Source: Acidisphaera sp. S103
Lineage (GTDB): Bacteria > Pseudomonadota > Alphaproteobacteria > Acetobacterales > Acetobacteraceae
DNA length: 64,000 nucleotides
Assembly: GCF_009765975.1 (NCBI RefSeq)
Contig: NZ_LMUJ01000051.1
Span: 128,924-192,923 of the forward strand
Reading direction: 5' to 3'
Below are positions 48,765 to 57,724 of the stretch, in pieces (positions within the stretch are counted from its first letter, which is position 1; each line of letters starts with the position of its first letter). The notes beneath the pieces are model-generated. The model saw nothing but the letters and a program-made list of their open reading frames with translations. It was not told the origin of the DNA and did not search any database. Position numbers and translations under genes: made by a program.

Positions 48765-49676
48765 ATGCTCAGTATCCAGCCGACCGGCGCGATCCTTGGC
48801 GCCACTGTCCGGGGCATCGATTTGTCGCGGCCGATTCCCGAACCGGAGTTTGGGCGCATCCTGCTGGCTTTGGGACAGCATGGTGTGCTGCGCTTTCCCG
48901 GCCAGCAACTGGATATCGGCGACGTCAAACGGTTCTCGGAACTGTTTGGTGAGATACAGGGCAATCCCATCAGCGCCGTCGATGCGACCCGGCCGTACCC
49001 GGAAGTTGGTATTCTTTCCAACGTCAAGGAGAACGGGGTCTATATCGGCAGTCCCGATGCCGGGCAGGACTGGCACACCGATATGTCGTATCGCGAGACG
49101 ATCGGGTTCGTGAACGTGCTGTATGGGATTCGGATTCCTCGTCGCGATGGCAAGCCGCTGGGAGGCACCGAATTCGCCAATATGCATGCGGCGTACGATG
49201 CCTTGCCGGACGATATCAAGAGCCGGTTGGACGGGATGACCGCCACGCATGATTTTGAGAAATTCTGGGAGCATATGCGTCGGGACAAGGCGAGCGGCCG
49301 GCCGGCGATGACGGATGAGCAGCGCATGCGGCGTCCTCCGGTCGTGCATCCGGTGTTCCTGACGCATCCGATCACTGGGCGTAAGGTGCTGTATTGCAAC
49401 GAAGGCTATGCGATGCGCATTAACGAGCTGCCGCAGGCGGAAAGCGACGAGATGCTGGATTATCTGTTCCGCCACCAGTTGGAGATGCGGTTTCGCTATA
49501 CGCATGACTGGAACGAAAACGATTTGCTGATCTGGGATCACCTGGGTACCATTCATCGCGCCATCGCCGACTACGGGCCTGACGAAATCCGGCTTATGCG
49601 GCGTTGCCAGGTCATGGCCACCAAGGTTTTTGACGCCGCGTTCCTGCGCCCAGCGCTGGAGGCGGCAGGGGCTTGA
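48765..49676 (+). CDS. TauD/TfdA-family Fe(II)/2-oxoglutarate dioxygenase
   Basis: A 303-residue dioxygenase. The iron facial triad is His104 and Asp106 (DWHTDMSY) with the distal His264 (GTIHRAIADYG). The start QPTGAILGATVRGIDLSRP is typical of TauD/TfdA proteins, as are LRFPGQQL and a 2-oxoglutarate-binding Arg in the C-terminal region (EIRLMRRCQV). It hydroxylates or cleaves an unknown carboxylate or sulfonate. It probably shares an operon with the acyl-CoA ligase (14-bp gap, AGGAGG-like site before the ATG). Confidence 0.92.
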   Translation: MLSIQPTGAILGATVRGIDLSRPIPEPEFGRILLALGQHGVLRFPGQQLDIGDVKRFSELFGEIQGNPISAVDATRPYPEVGILSNVKENGVYIGSPDAGQDWHTDMSYRETIGFVNVLYGIRIPRRDGKPLGGTEFANMHAAYDALPDDIKSRLDGMTATHDFEKFWEHMRRDKASGRPAMTDEQRMRRPPVVHPVFLTHPITGRKVLYCNEGYAMRINELPQAESDEMLDYLFRHQLEMRFRYTHDWNENDLLIWDHLGTIHRAIADYGPDEIRLMRRCQVMATKVFDAAFLRPALEAAGA

Positions 49677-49789
49677 TGATCTGACCTGAAAGTGTCACGC
49701 TGGATGTCTCGATAGTTACCTAGACTTCGCATATCCACCGTTCGGTGGCCCTGTATCAGACCGTTTCGGATAAGTATCAGGAGGCAGGT

Positions 49790-50530
49790 ATGCAGAGCGA
49801 TATGGCGCGTCGTGTAACAGCAGAGCTTTTCGGTACGTTTTGGCTGACATTCGGGGGGTGTGGCGCCGCCGTGCTGGCGGCCGCGTTCCCCGCGGTGGGG
49901 ATCGGTTTTCTGGGCGTGGCCTTGGCGTTTGGCCTGACTGTGCTGACGATGGCGTATGCGGTCGGGCACATCTCGGGCGGCCATTTCAATCCGGCAGTCA
50001 CGCTGGGGTTATGGTCCGCCGGCCGATGCGCGAACAAGCATGTGGTTCCGTATATCCTGGCGCAGGTGGTGGGTGCGATCCTGGGTGCGGCGGTGCTTTG
50101 GGCGATCGCCTCGGGCAAGTCGGGCTGGGTTCCGGGTGGGTTCGCGGCGAACGGTTATGGCGATCTCAGTCCTGGCAAATACTCGTTGAGTGCGTGCCTG
50201 GTCACCGAACTGGTGATGAGCTTTTTCTTCCTGTTCATCATCGTCGGCACCACGTCCAAGGGGGCGGCGAGCGGCTTTGCGGGCATTCCGATCGGGCTGG
50301 CGCTGACGCTGATCCATCTTGTTTCTATTCCGGTGACCAATACCTCGGTCAATCCGGCGCGCAGCACGGGTCCGGCGTTGTTCGCCGGCAGCGAATATGT
50401 CGATCAGCTCTGGCTTTTCTGGGTGGCCCCGATCGTCGGTGCGATGGTTGCCGGTGCGTTGGCTCGATGGATGTACGAGCCGGACGTGCTGATCGAGACG
50501 GTTGTGGTGGAAGAGCGAGGGATAGCCTGA
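49790..50530 (+). CDS. aqpZ: Aquaporin Z
   Basis: A 246-residue MIP-family channel with six TM helices and two NPA boxes, HFNPAVT and SVNPARS. The NPAR arginine is the selectivity-filter Arg, and [10 protein letters not shown] in helix 1 and PLxW-type C-terminal segments fit the AqpZ water-specific group. The start ATG 49790 has a strong AGGAGGC ribosome site. It is preceded by about 110 bp that may hold its own promoter. A C-terminal cytoplasmic tail of about 20 residues is acidic. It is followed by an inverted repeat and the FAH gene. Confidence 0.95.
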   Translation: MQSDMARRVTAELFGTFWLTFGGCGAAVLAAAFPAVGIGFLGVALAFGLTVLTMAYAVGHISGGHFNPAVTLGLWSAGRCANKHVVPYILAQVVGAILGAAVLWAIASGKSGWVPGGFAANGYGDLSPGKYSLSACLVTELVMSFFFLFIIVGTTSKGAASGFAGIPIGLALTLIHLVSIPVTNTSVNPARSTGPALFAGSEYVDQLWLFWVAPIVGAMVAGALARWMYEPDVLIETVVVEERGIA

Positions 50531-50560
50531 CCTTGCCAGCCTGACCGCCTGGGAGCGATC

Positions 50561-50591
50561 ATGGTCGGATCAACACGGGGGATCCGACCAT
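50561..50591. promoter_or_regulatory. Perfect hairpin covering the FAH start codon
   Basis: Eleven-bp perfect arms ATGGTCGGATC (50561-50571) and GATCCGACCAT (50581-50591) flank the 9-base loop AACACGGGG. The right arm includes the first two bases of the FAH start ATG (50590-50592). The only purine-rich candidate ribosome site (the GGGG) lies in the loop. It could be the aqpZ terminator, an operator, or an RNA switch that hides the start codon. Confidence 0.55.
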
Positions 50592-51375
50592 GCGCTGGGT
50601 ACGTTTCAGCAAGGACAATACGACGTCGTACGGCTCGCTGAACGGCGACGCGATCACGGAAATCAGCGGGGAGCCGTGGGGGAAGGCGACACCGACAGGA
50701 CGCACCCTGGCGCTGTCGGAGGTGAAGCTGGAAGTGCCGGTGATCCCTCGCACGTTCTACTGCGCCGGCATCAACTACGCCGCCCATATCCGGGAGATGG
50801 CGCATAAGCGCGGTGTCGAGCCGGTGTTCCCGGAGAAAGCCGATATCGGCTATCGCGCCAACAATGCGCTGATCGCGCACAATGAGAACGTGGTGATCCC
50901 GCGGGACGCTCCGCCCAAGGTCAACTACGAGGGTGAGCTGGTGGTGATCATCGGCAAGCAGGTCAAACACCTGACCGAGGCCAACGCGATGTCCTGCGTG
51001 TTTGGCTACACCATCGGCAACGACGTCAGCGAGCGCACCTGGCAGCGCGGCGACCGGACGTTCTGGCGCGGCAAAAACACGGACACGTTCAAGCCGATGG
51101 GGCCGTGGATTGAGACCGATGTCGATCTGGATGCGATGGAAACCGTCGTCAGCGTCAACGGCAAGGAAGATTTGCGCTTCAAAACCAACGACATGATCTT
51201 TGGCATCGCGCATTACATCGCGGCGATGACCCAGTACCTGACACTGTACCCGGGCGATGTCATCTGGATGGGAACCGACGGAACCTCGCCCGATCTGGTG
51301 GATGGCGACGTTGTCGAAGTGGAACTGACCGGCATCGGCGTGTTGCGCAATCCGTTCGTGCGCGAGAAAGCCTGA
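50590..51375 (+). CDS. Fumarylacetoacetate hydrolase family protein
   Basis: A 261-residue FAH-fold hydrolase/isomerase (fumarylpyruvate hydrolase or 2-hydroxyhepta-2,4-diene-dioate isomerase group). The metal site includes Glu residues in PPKVNYEGELVVIIG and an Asp in the following YTIGNDVSERTWQ. The ending segment LYPGDVIWMGTDGTSPDLVDGDVVEVEL is characteristic. It acts on a beta-diketone or acylpyruvate, so an aromatic ring-cleavage route is plausible. The SDR gene overlaps its stop by 1 base (TGATG), showing coupling. Confidence 0.9.
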   Translation: MRWVRFSKDNTTSYGSLNGDAITEISGEPWGKATPTGRTLALSEVKLEVPVIPRTFYCAGINYAAHIREMAHKRGVEPVFPEKADIGYRANNALIAHNENVVIPRDAPPKVNYEGELVVIIGKQVKHLTEANAMSCVFGYTIGNDVSERTWQRGDRTFWRGKNTDTFKPMGPWIETDVDLDAMETVVSVNGKEDLRFKTNDMIFGIAHYIAAMTQYLTLYPGDVIWMGTDGTSPDLVDGDVVEVELTGIGVLRNPFVREKA

Positions 51376-52226
51376 TGGGCAAGCTGACGGGCAAGGTCGC
51401 CATCGTTACGGGGGCCAGCCGCGGCATCGGGCAGCAGATCGCCGAGTTGTTCGCCTCGGAAGGGGCGAAGGTGGTCTGCGCGGCGCGGACGCTGAACGAA
51501 GGCGACCACCGGATGCTGGAGGGTTCGCTGTCGCGGACGGTCGCGCTGATCCGCGAGAAGGGCGGGGAGGCGACGGCGGTGACGGCCGACGTCTCGGCCG
51601 AAGCGGACTGTGTCGCGCTGGTCCAGGCGGGCCGGTCAGCCTATGGCCCGATCGATATTCTGGTGAACAACGCGGCGCTGAACTACTACGTGCCTACTGA
51701 AAGCTATCCGACCAGCCGTTGGGTGCGGTGTTTCGCGGTGAATGTGCATGCGCCGTTCATTCTGGCGAAAGAGGTGCTGACCGACATGATCCCTCGGCGA
51801 TCCGGCGCGATCGTCAACATCAGTTCGGGGTCGGCGATCGGTCCTGGCCGGGGGCCGTACGACGACAAGGTGGCGCATGGCGGCGTGATGTATGGCGCGA
51901 CCAAGGCGGCGCTGGAACGGTTTACTCAGGGGCTGGCGCAGGAAGTCGCGCAGTATGACGGGATCACTGTCGCGGCGGTGTCTCCGTCGCAGGTGGTGCC
52001 GACGCCGGGGACGATCCACTTCAAGCTGGTCGACGGTGTCGATGATCCGAGGGGCGAGCCGCCCATTCTGATGGCCCGAGCGGCGCTGCTGCTGGCGAGC
52101 GAGGGGGCGGCGAAGGTGAATGGACGGGTGACCTACAGCCAGCAGATATTGAAGGAATTCGGCTGGATCGAGGACGCGAAAGGCCGTGGCGTCACCATCC
52201 GTGGGTCTGGGTATTCGCTGGTCTGA
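51375..52226 (+). CDS. Short-chain dehydrogenase/reductase
   Basis: A 283-residue classical SDR. The cofactor motif TGASRGIG lies at residues 12-19, NNAAL follows in the NNAG position, and the catalytic residues are Ser in NISSGS and Tyr173-xxx-Lys177 (YGATKAALERF). An AARTL segment after beta 2 suggests NADP preference. It is coupled to the FAH gene and ends before a terminator. The likely role is oxidation or reduction of a ketone intermediate in the pathway of this operon; the substrate is unknown. Confidence 0.9.
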   Translation: MGKLTGKVAIVTGASRGIGQQIAELFASEGAKVVCAARTLNEGDHRMLEGSLSRTVALIREKGGEATAVTADVSAEADCVALVQAGRSAYGPIDILVNNAALNYYVPTESYPTSRWVRCFAVNVHAPFILAKEVLTDMIPRRSGAIVNISSGSAIGPGRGPYDDKVAHGGVMYGATKAALERFTQGLAQEVAQYDGITVAAVSPSQVVPTPGTIHFKLVDGVDDPRGEPPILMARAALLLASEGAAKVNGRVTYSQQILKEFGWIEDAKGRGVTIRGSGYSLV

Positions 52227-52236
52227 TCAAACGAAA

Positions 52237-52262
52237 CGGGGCGGACATTGCTGCCCGCCCCG
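52237..52262. terminator. Bidirectional terminator hairpin
   Basis: Arms CGGGGCGG (52237-52244) and CCGCCCCG (52255-52262) give an 8-bp G+C stem; the loop is ACATTGCTGC. It lies 11 bp after the SDR stop and close to the stop of the convergent 1126-residue protein, so it can end both transcripts. Confidence 0.75.
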
Positions 52263-52285
52263 CTTTCAGCATCGTTTCGGTCGTG

Positions 52286-55200
52286 TCAGGAGACCAGGTG
52301 GCCGCCGCTGGCGCCCACAAAGCCGACCAGCGACAGGCTGCCGATGGTGTCGCCGAGGTGCATCGCCTGGCTGCCACTCGTGTTGTAGGCCATGGTCTGG
52401 ATCGGTGCCGAGCCAGCCTGGAAGGCCGCCTGGCTGGTGAACACATAGGCGAACATGTCCGCACCGGCGGTTGTCGAGAAATGGCCGCCGGCGATCGGGG
52501 TGTTCGTCAGCACGTTCGTTGTCGCATCGGCGTAGATTTTTTCGCCAGACGTGACTGAGCCCTCAAAGTAGATGTTGGCGTTCGATGCGAACGGGTTGGC
52601 GTTGTTGCTGATCTCGATAAAGGCCATGGTGTTGCTGTTGGTGCCGGAGACCGTTGCCAGACCGTTCTGCACCTGCTTCAGCGAGACGGTGTTGCCGGGG
52701 GTGTAGGTGAATTCCAGCGTATCGGCCGTGCCGTACAGCTTGGTCAGGCTGCTGGTGGGCGTGGTGCCATTGACCGAGATGTCGCTATTGTTGCCGAGTA
52801 CCTGGACCTCCTTGGTGTCGGAGGCGGTCACCGTCGTGTTGGCGGTGGTGGCGGCGGTCACGGTCACCGTATCGGCGGCGCCCAGAATGTTGCCTTGGGT
52901 TTGTGTCGCGGAGCCGGAGTCGCCGCACGATCCGCCGTTGCCGCCGTTGCCGCCGCTGCTGCCACCACCGCAGCCGTTGTTATTGCTGCTGCCGCCGCCA
53001 CCGCATCCGTTGTTATCGTAGCCGCCACCATAGCCGTTGTTGCTGCTGCCGTAGCCGCTGCCGTAGCCGTTGTTGCCGCCGCCAAAACTCGAGCCACCGC
53101 AATTATTGTTCGTGTTCTGGTTTTCCGGCGTGCCGGCGCAGTCGGAGGAAGAGCCCTGCCAGCCGCAGGAATTGTAGCTGCTGCCAAAACCGCCGCCATA
53201 GCCATTGTAGCCGGTATCGCAGTAGCTGGATCCGTTGTAGCCGTAGCCGACGTTGCACGAACCGCCGCTGCCGTAGCCGGCGTTGTTGTCGCAGGATTTG
53301 ACGCCGATGTTGTTGTAGTTGCTGGTGCCGCTGAGGCCGTTCTGGTTGAAGTTGCTGTAGCCGGTGCAGTTCGTGTCCCAGTTCAGGCTGGACGATCCGC
53401 AGTTGTTCGAACTGTCGGAAATCGACCAGGTAACACTGGAATTGTTCAGGCTGCAGCCGTTGGGGATTGTCAGCGGCACGCCGGTCAGGAAGACGCTGCC
53501 GGGGCTGCAGTTCGCCGGCAGTGTGGTTACCCAGCAATCGGTCGAGCTGTTATAGACCGTGGTCGCCGATTGGCAGGCGCTTGAGAAGGTGACGATCGAG
53601 TCCGGGCAATCCACGGTTATCGGATTGCGTCCGACGCCGCCGCCGCTGATCTCGCACGTGACGCCCTGGAACTTGTAGGTCGCGCCGTTGGCGCATGAGG
53701 TGGGATTGAAGGTGGAGGACAGCCAGGCGGTGCAGCCGCTGCTGAGGTTCGAGCCGCTGGCCGTGTGGCAGACCGAACCGGCGTTGCCCGGGGTGCAGGC
53801 AATCTGGTTGACCGTTTCGGTGTAGGTCAAGGACGTGCCGGCGGCGAGGGTGCCATTGAAGCCCTTCGTCACCAAGGTCGGGACGACGTAATCCGGGTTC
53901 GCCGCGGTCCCGATGTTGTCCTTGATGTTGATGTTGCTGAGCGGGGTGGAGCCGGTGTTGGTGACGGTAAAGGTGTAGGTCACCTGTCCGCACGAATTGA
54001 CCACCATCGAACTGGGCTGTTTCAGCACGCTGAGGCCGCTGCTGGGTTTTTCCAGGCCCGCTTCGACGTTGTTGTCGACCTGTCCCGCGGTCAGGGTGAT
54101 GGGCGAGGTCACGCCGGTCGTCTGGTTCGCGCTGCTGTTGACGGCAGCGTTGCTGTCGACACCTTGCGTGGTGAAGGTGTCGCCTGTTGGCGACAAGAAC
54201 TTGACTTCATACACGCCGGCGTTCAGGCCGGTGAACTCATACCCGCCGCTGCTGTTGGTCGTGGTTGTCGCCAGGATCGAGCTTCCGGTTCCATTCAGCA
54301 GTTCAACCGTGACGCCGCCGACACCGGCTTCCCCGTTGTTCAGCAGGCCATCCTTGTTTGTGTCCATCCATACGATGTCACCGATCGCCCCGGTCGGGGG
54401 GGGCGGCGGGACGGTCAGCCCGGCATTGACGTTGTTATCGACTTCCCCGTTCGTGAGGGTGATCGCCCCTGTCAGGCCGGAACTGTTGGCGACGCTGTTG
54501 ATTTCACCCGGGGTGGCGGGCGTGACATTCGGTGTCGTGAAGCTGTCACCGCTGGGCGCCACGAACTGCACTTCGTAGGTGACGTTCGTGGGCAGGCTGG
54601 TGAACGAATAATTGCCGGACGCGTTGGTTGTCGTGGTCGCGATGATCGTATCCGTCGTCGCGTTCAACAGATCGACCGTGACTCCGGCGACGCCTTGTTC
54701 GCCATTGTCGTCCAGGCCGTTGTTGTTGGTGTCCAGCCAGACGGTGTTGCCGAGCGAGGCGGTGCCGGTTCCGGCGGATCCGCCCGGGACGAGCCCAGCT
54801 TCGACGTTGTGATCGGCTTCGCCGGCGGTCAGGGTGATCTGGGCGGTGATGCCGGTGGTCTGGTTGGCGCTGCTGTTGACCGCGGCGTTGCCTCCGACGC
54901 CTTCGGTCGAGAAGCCATAGCCTGTGGGGGAGACGAATTTGACCTCGTAAATGCCGGCCGCCAGTCCGGTAAAGCTGTACAGACCGTTGGCATTCGTCGT
55001 CGTGGTCGCCAGCACGCTGGTGCCGGTGCTGTTCAGCAGGTCGACCGTTACGCCGGCGACACCCGGACCCGCGTCGAAGCCACTTTCCAGTCCGGTGTTG
55101 TTCAAGTCGGCGAAAACGATGTCGCCGATGGACGCGGTCGCCGGCGCGGCGATTGTGCCGAAGCTCTGCTGAAACGCACTGATGACCACCGAGGACGCAC

Positions 55201-55666
55201 TGGTGCCGGTCGAGCCGATCGACATCGTCAGCGTGACCTGCACGTTGACCGTCTGCTCCGGCGTGCTGAGTGTGATCGTGGGCAGGTTCGTTGCGCCCAT
55301 GGTGTAGCTATCGGTCCCGAGCAGGGTGCCCGACGTGCTATAGATGTTTTCAACGGCGGTGAGACTGACACCCGGGCCTGAAAATACGTCGGCGGTGTAG
55401 AGTTGACCAACCGTATCGATCAGCGTCGAGGCGGATGTGCTGCTGACCGTGTAGTCGAAGTTCACAACCTCCGACGAATTGGCGCCATAGACGCCCGCGT
55501 TGACCGCACCCCAGGTCAGCGCTGTGCCGAATGGTGTTACCCCGACGCCCGCTATGCCTGGAAAGGTGGTGAACGACGCCACGGAGCCGGCGTCGGTCTC
55601 GGTAATATCGATGTTGGTGAACGACAAGGCATTGTAGGCGATTGGATTTAGCGTAAGGATGGACAT
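52286..55666 (-). CDS. 1126-residue SdrD-repeat surface protein with Cys- and Gly/Asn-rich regions
   Basis: N-terminal domain (1-170) of unknown fold. Three SdrD B-like repeats follow (about 178-295, 303-418, 426-540), each opening with IGD/LGN-V and a calcium-loop-like DTNNNGLDDNGEQG or DTNKDGLLNNGEAG and ending EAGL/NAGL. A DUF11-like beta domain (542-625, VTYTFTVTNTGSTPL) comes next, then a Cys-rich region (625-760) and a low-complexity Gly/Asn/Ser/Tyr/Cys region (760-918). The C-terminal domain (920-1126) is rich in Thr/Ser. There is no signal peptide at the N-terminus and no PEP-CTERM motif, so type I secretion is possible (inference). The start ATG 55666 lies after an ACGGGGACG site. 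The PEP-CTERM gene is 57 bp upstream. Confidence 0.85.
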   Translation of the reverse strand: MSILTLNPIAYNALSFTNIDITETDAGSVASFTTFPGIAGVGVTPFGTALTWGAVNAGVYGANSSEVVNFDYTVSSTSASTLIDTVGQLYTADVFSGPGVSLTAVENIYSTSGTLLGTDSYTMGATNLPTITLSTPEQTVNVQVTLTMSIGSTGTSASSVVISAFQQSFGTIAAPATASIGDIVFADLNNTGLESGFDAGPGVAGVTVDLLNSTGTSVLATTTTNANGLYSFTGLAAGIYEVKFVSPTGYGFSTEGVGGNAAVNSSANQTTGITAQITLTAGEADHNVEAGLVPGGSAGTGTASLGNTVWLDTNNNGLDDNGEQGVAGVTVDLLNATTDTIIATTTTNASGNYSFTSLPTNVTYEVQFVAPSGDSFTTPNVTPATPGEINSVANSSGLTGAITLTNGEVDNNVNAGLTVPPPPPTGAIGDIVWMDTNKDGLLNNGEAGVGGVTVELLNGTGSSILATTTTNSSGGYEFTGLNAGVYEVKFLSPTGDTFTTQGVDSNAAVNSSANQTTGVTSPITLTAGQVDNNVEAGLEKPSSGLSVLKQPSSMVVNSCGQVTYTFTVTNTGSTPLSNINIKDNIGTAANPDYVVPTLVTKGFNGTLAAGTSLTYTETVNQIACTPGNAGSVCHTASGSNLSSGCTAWLSSTFNPTSCANGATYKFQGVTCEISGGGVGRNPITVDCPDSIVTFSSACQSATTVYNSSTDCWVTTLPANCSPGSVFLTGVPLTIPNGCSLNNSSVTWSISDSSNNCGSSSLNWDTNCTGYSNFNQNGLSGTSNYNNIGVKSCDNNAGYGSGGSCNVGYGYNGSSYCDTGYNGYGGGFGSSYNSCGWQGSSSDCAGTPENQNTNNNCGGSSFGGGNNGYGSGYGSSNNGYGGGYDNNGCGGGGSSNNNGCGGGSSGGNGGNGGSCGDSGSATQTQGNILGAADTVTVTAATTANTTVTASDTKEVQVLGNNSDISVNGTTPTSSLTKLYGTADTLEFTYTPGNTVSLKQVQNGLATVSGTNSNTMAFIEISNNANPFASNANIYFEGSVTSGEKIYADATTNVLTNTPIAGGHFSTTAGADMFAYVFTSQAAFQAGSAPIQTMAYNTSGSQAMHLGDTIGSLSLVGFVGASGGHLVS

Positions 55667-55723
55667 GTTTCATCGTCCCCGTAAGAGGTTCGAAATCTTA
55701 AGAAACTGGAAGACTGGATCAGG

Positions 55724-56425
55724 CTAGCTGAGCCTACGTGTCTTCCGGCGAACAAAACCGAGCCCGGCGACGCCAACCGCGAGAAGGCTCGCGGATAGTG
55801 GCTCGGGCACGGTTGTGAAACTGACTGTGGCGGTCGACATCGTCAGACTGCCGGTTGTGATCGAGGCTCCATTCGTTTCGATATCAGTGCTTAGCACACT
55901 CTCGGAACTGACCGGCGTGAAGGCGACCGATTGCAGTGTTGGTGAAGTGGCAAGACTTGTTTTGGCGCCCGGACCACTTGGATTGCTGATCGTGCCTTCA
56001 GTGACGGTCATTTTGTTGGCAAAAGCCGAATTGCCCGCACTCTCCGATCCACTGACATTGACCGAGGTGGCATCGATCGATTTGCCGGCATAGGTAGCTG
56101 TTATCGATCCGAAGGAGAGATCGGAAATCTGACCCGCTCCGACGGTTTCCAACGGTTCGGCGGTGGATCCTGAAAACGACGAAAACACCAGCGACAGCGT
56201 GCTGCCGGAAATGGAGGGCGTCACCTCATCCGTGCCTGAACACGCGCTGGCGGTCCCGCCGGCGGGGAGAACGTCGCAATTGCTGAGCGTAATGGACCAC
56301 GACCCGTCGGTTATCGTTGTCGTGGATTGTAACACAGTCGCGCCGGCCGTCTGAGCCTTCGCGGGGATCGCGATGGTCAGCACAATGGCAGCAGCCCCGA
56401 CGGCTAACTTCAACTGTCTGTTCAC
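55724..56425 (-). CDS. PEP-CTERM surface protein, copy C
   Basis: A 233-residue secreted protein. The signal peptide is LKLAVGAAAIVLTIAIPAKA. The mature domain is rich in Ser/Thr/Gly with a cysteine pair (SNCDVLP and SACSGTDE). The C-terminus has a PEP-CTERM sorting signal: VPEP, hydrophobic LSASLLAVGVAGLGFV and basic RRKTRR. Such proteins are processed by an exosortase and anchored or released in the outer layer. It resembles copies at 57725 and 59722 in overall plan and in the early Cys pair. It has an AT-rich 190-bp region upstream. Confidence 0.85.
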   Translation of the reverse strand: MNRQLKLAVGAAAIVLTIAIPAKAQTAGATVLQSTTTITDGSWSITLSNCDVLPAGGTASACSGTDEVTPSISGSTLSLVFSSFSGSTAEPLETVGAGQISDLSFGSITATYAGKSIDATSVNVSGSESAGNSAFANKMTVTEGTISNPSGPGAKTSLATSPTLQSVAFTPVSSESVLSTDIETNGASITTGSLTMSTATVSFTTVPEPLSASLLAVGVAGLGFVRRKTRRLS

Positions 56426-56615
56426 ACCAAACTCCGCCCCAAGATGGTCTCAAGGCGACACAATTAACGCATCGCCACAATGATTAGATCGCAACATATC
56501 AATAGAAAGATGATATGTAAATTGTCTATGTGATTTTCTAATTCTTTGGATGAATCTGTCCAAATTATGGTATGACAGAGACGGAGCGTTGAAAGTGTTC
56601 TGTAACTATTGTAAT
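56426..56615. promoter_or_regulatory. AT-rich upstream region of PEP-CTERM copy C
   Basis: 190 bp much richer in A+T than the surrounding genes (for example ATATCAATAGAAAGATGATA and TGATTTTCTAATTCTTTGGA). It probably holds the promoter of the PEP-CTERM/SdrD pair. Similar AT-rich stretches precede copy B (58466-58625) and copy A (60433-60680). Confidence 0.45.
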
Positions 56616-57635
56616 CTAATGAGATTTTGCATTCGCGGGTGTGTCTCGCCCGCTTGTGCCTGTCACGCCGTAATCCTTCACGGTGACGGCGGCACGTGCC
56701 TTGCGCGAAATTTCCGCATCGGCCTGTCGTGTCAGTGACGCGACGATCTGTTCTCGCACCGAGTCCAACGGGGGTGCCGGCGTTTGCTGCCGGCCCTCGA
56801 CCTGGATAACAAACCAGAGTCCGTTGCTTCGCACGGGGTACGCCGTTGTCTGGCCCGGCGACAGTGCGAACGCGACCGCACCGATCTCGGGCGTCAGGAG
56901 GTCGCGCCTGGTATAGTTGATCTCGCCACCGTCGAGGTTGGATGGGTCCCGGCTTTCGTCACGCGCGAGCTTGGCGAAATCGGCGCCGTTCCGCAGTGCG
57001 GTCAGCACATCGTTCGCGGCCGACTCGGTGGTGGTGGCGATAACGCGGAACCGTACTTCATCCGGGCCCGGCTTGCCGGCGAATATGGCGTCGTATCGAT
57101 CCTTGATCGCTTTTTCGGTGATCAGTTCCGGCAGGATGCGCTGGACCATCGCCCCGGCCAGTGCGTGATCGGTTGCTTCGCCGATGTGCCGTTGTGCCAC
57201 CGCGTCCTTGTCGACACCCAACTCCCTCGCCTTTATCGCCAGGGCTCGTTGTTGGATCAGATCGTCCAGCGCGGCCTTGTAGACGACAGTCTCGGGCAGC
57301 GCGGCCAGTTGGGGCGGGAGGTCGCGTAGACGGTCCGCCACCATGCCGAGGGTAATGGGTGTCCCGTTCACATCCGCCACGATCGTGCCGGACGATTTGT
57401 CGAACTGATCGGCGAGTTGGACCAGGCTGTTGACGGCGGGAACCGGTGGTTGTGCTTCCGGTTTGCCAGAGGGGGTGGCAGAGGGCGGGCCGGACAGCAC
57501 GGTTTGGGCGAATGCGGCGGAGCGCATTGGAGTTGTCAGTGCCGAGGCGCACATCAAGGCAACTGCGATTCGCCACGGCGTGTGTCGGTGGGGCGGGCGA
57601 AGAATGGGACCACGCGATTCGACGCGAACGGGCAT
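56616..57635 (-). CDS. Periplasmic parvulin-type peptidyl-prolyl isomerase, copy 2
   Basis: A 339-residue SurA/PpiC-like protein. It has a long basic N-terminus and a signal segment (IAVALMCASALTTP, cleavage near AFAQ). A SurA-N-like helical domain follows (about 70-180; IVADVNGTPITLGMVADRL), then a parvulin domain (about 195-300; AGKPGPDEVRFRVIATTTES, SRDPSNLDGGEINYTRRDLL, GAVAFALSPGQTTAYPVRSNGLWFVIQVEGRQ). It would assist folding of exported proteins. It lies 89 bp downstream of PEP-CTERM copy B and is closely related to the parvulin at 58626. Confidence 0.88.
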   Translation of the reverse strand: MPVRVESRGPILRPPHRHTPWRIAVALMCASALTTPMRSAAFAQTVLSGPPSATPSGKPEAQPPVPAVNSLVQLADQFDKSSGTIVADVNGTPITLGMVADRLRDLPPQLAALPETVVYKAALDDLIQQRALAIKARELGVDKDAVAQRHIGEATDHALAGAMVQRILPELITEKAIKDRYDAIFAGKPGPDEVRFRVIATTTESAANDVLTALRNGADFAKLARDESRDPSNLDGGEINYTRRDLLTPEIGAVAFALSPGQTTAYPVRSNGLWFVIQVEGRQQTPAPPLDSVREQIVASLTRQADAEISRKARAAVTVKDYGVTGTSGRDTPANAKSH

Positions 57636-57724
57636 CGGTAAACATCCCCGATTGGCTAGATTCCAGGTTTATTAGGCGCGGAATGTTCGTTGAAGGCGGT
57701 TTGCACCGCCGATGGGCGGAATCG

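Noticed and set aside
53765-55381. 538-codon open frame antisense to the SdrD-repeat gene
   Set aside because: The product is Gly/Arg/Asp-rich low complexity mirroring the repeats on the opposite strand; no domain.
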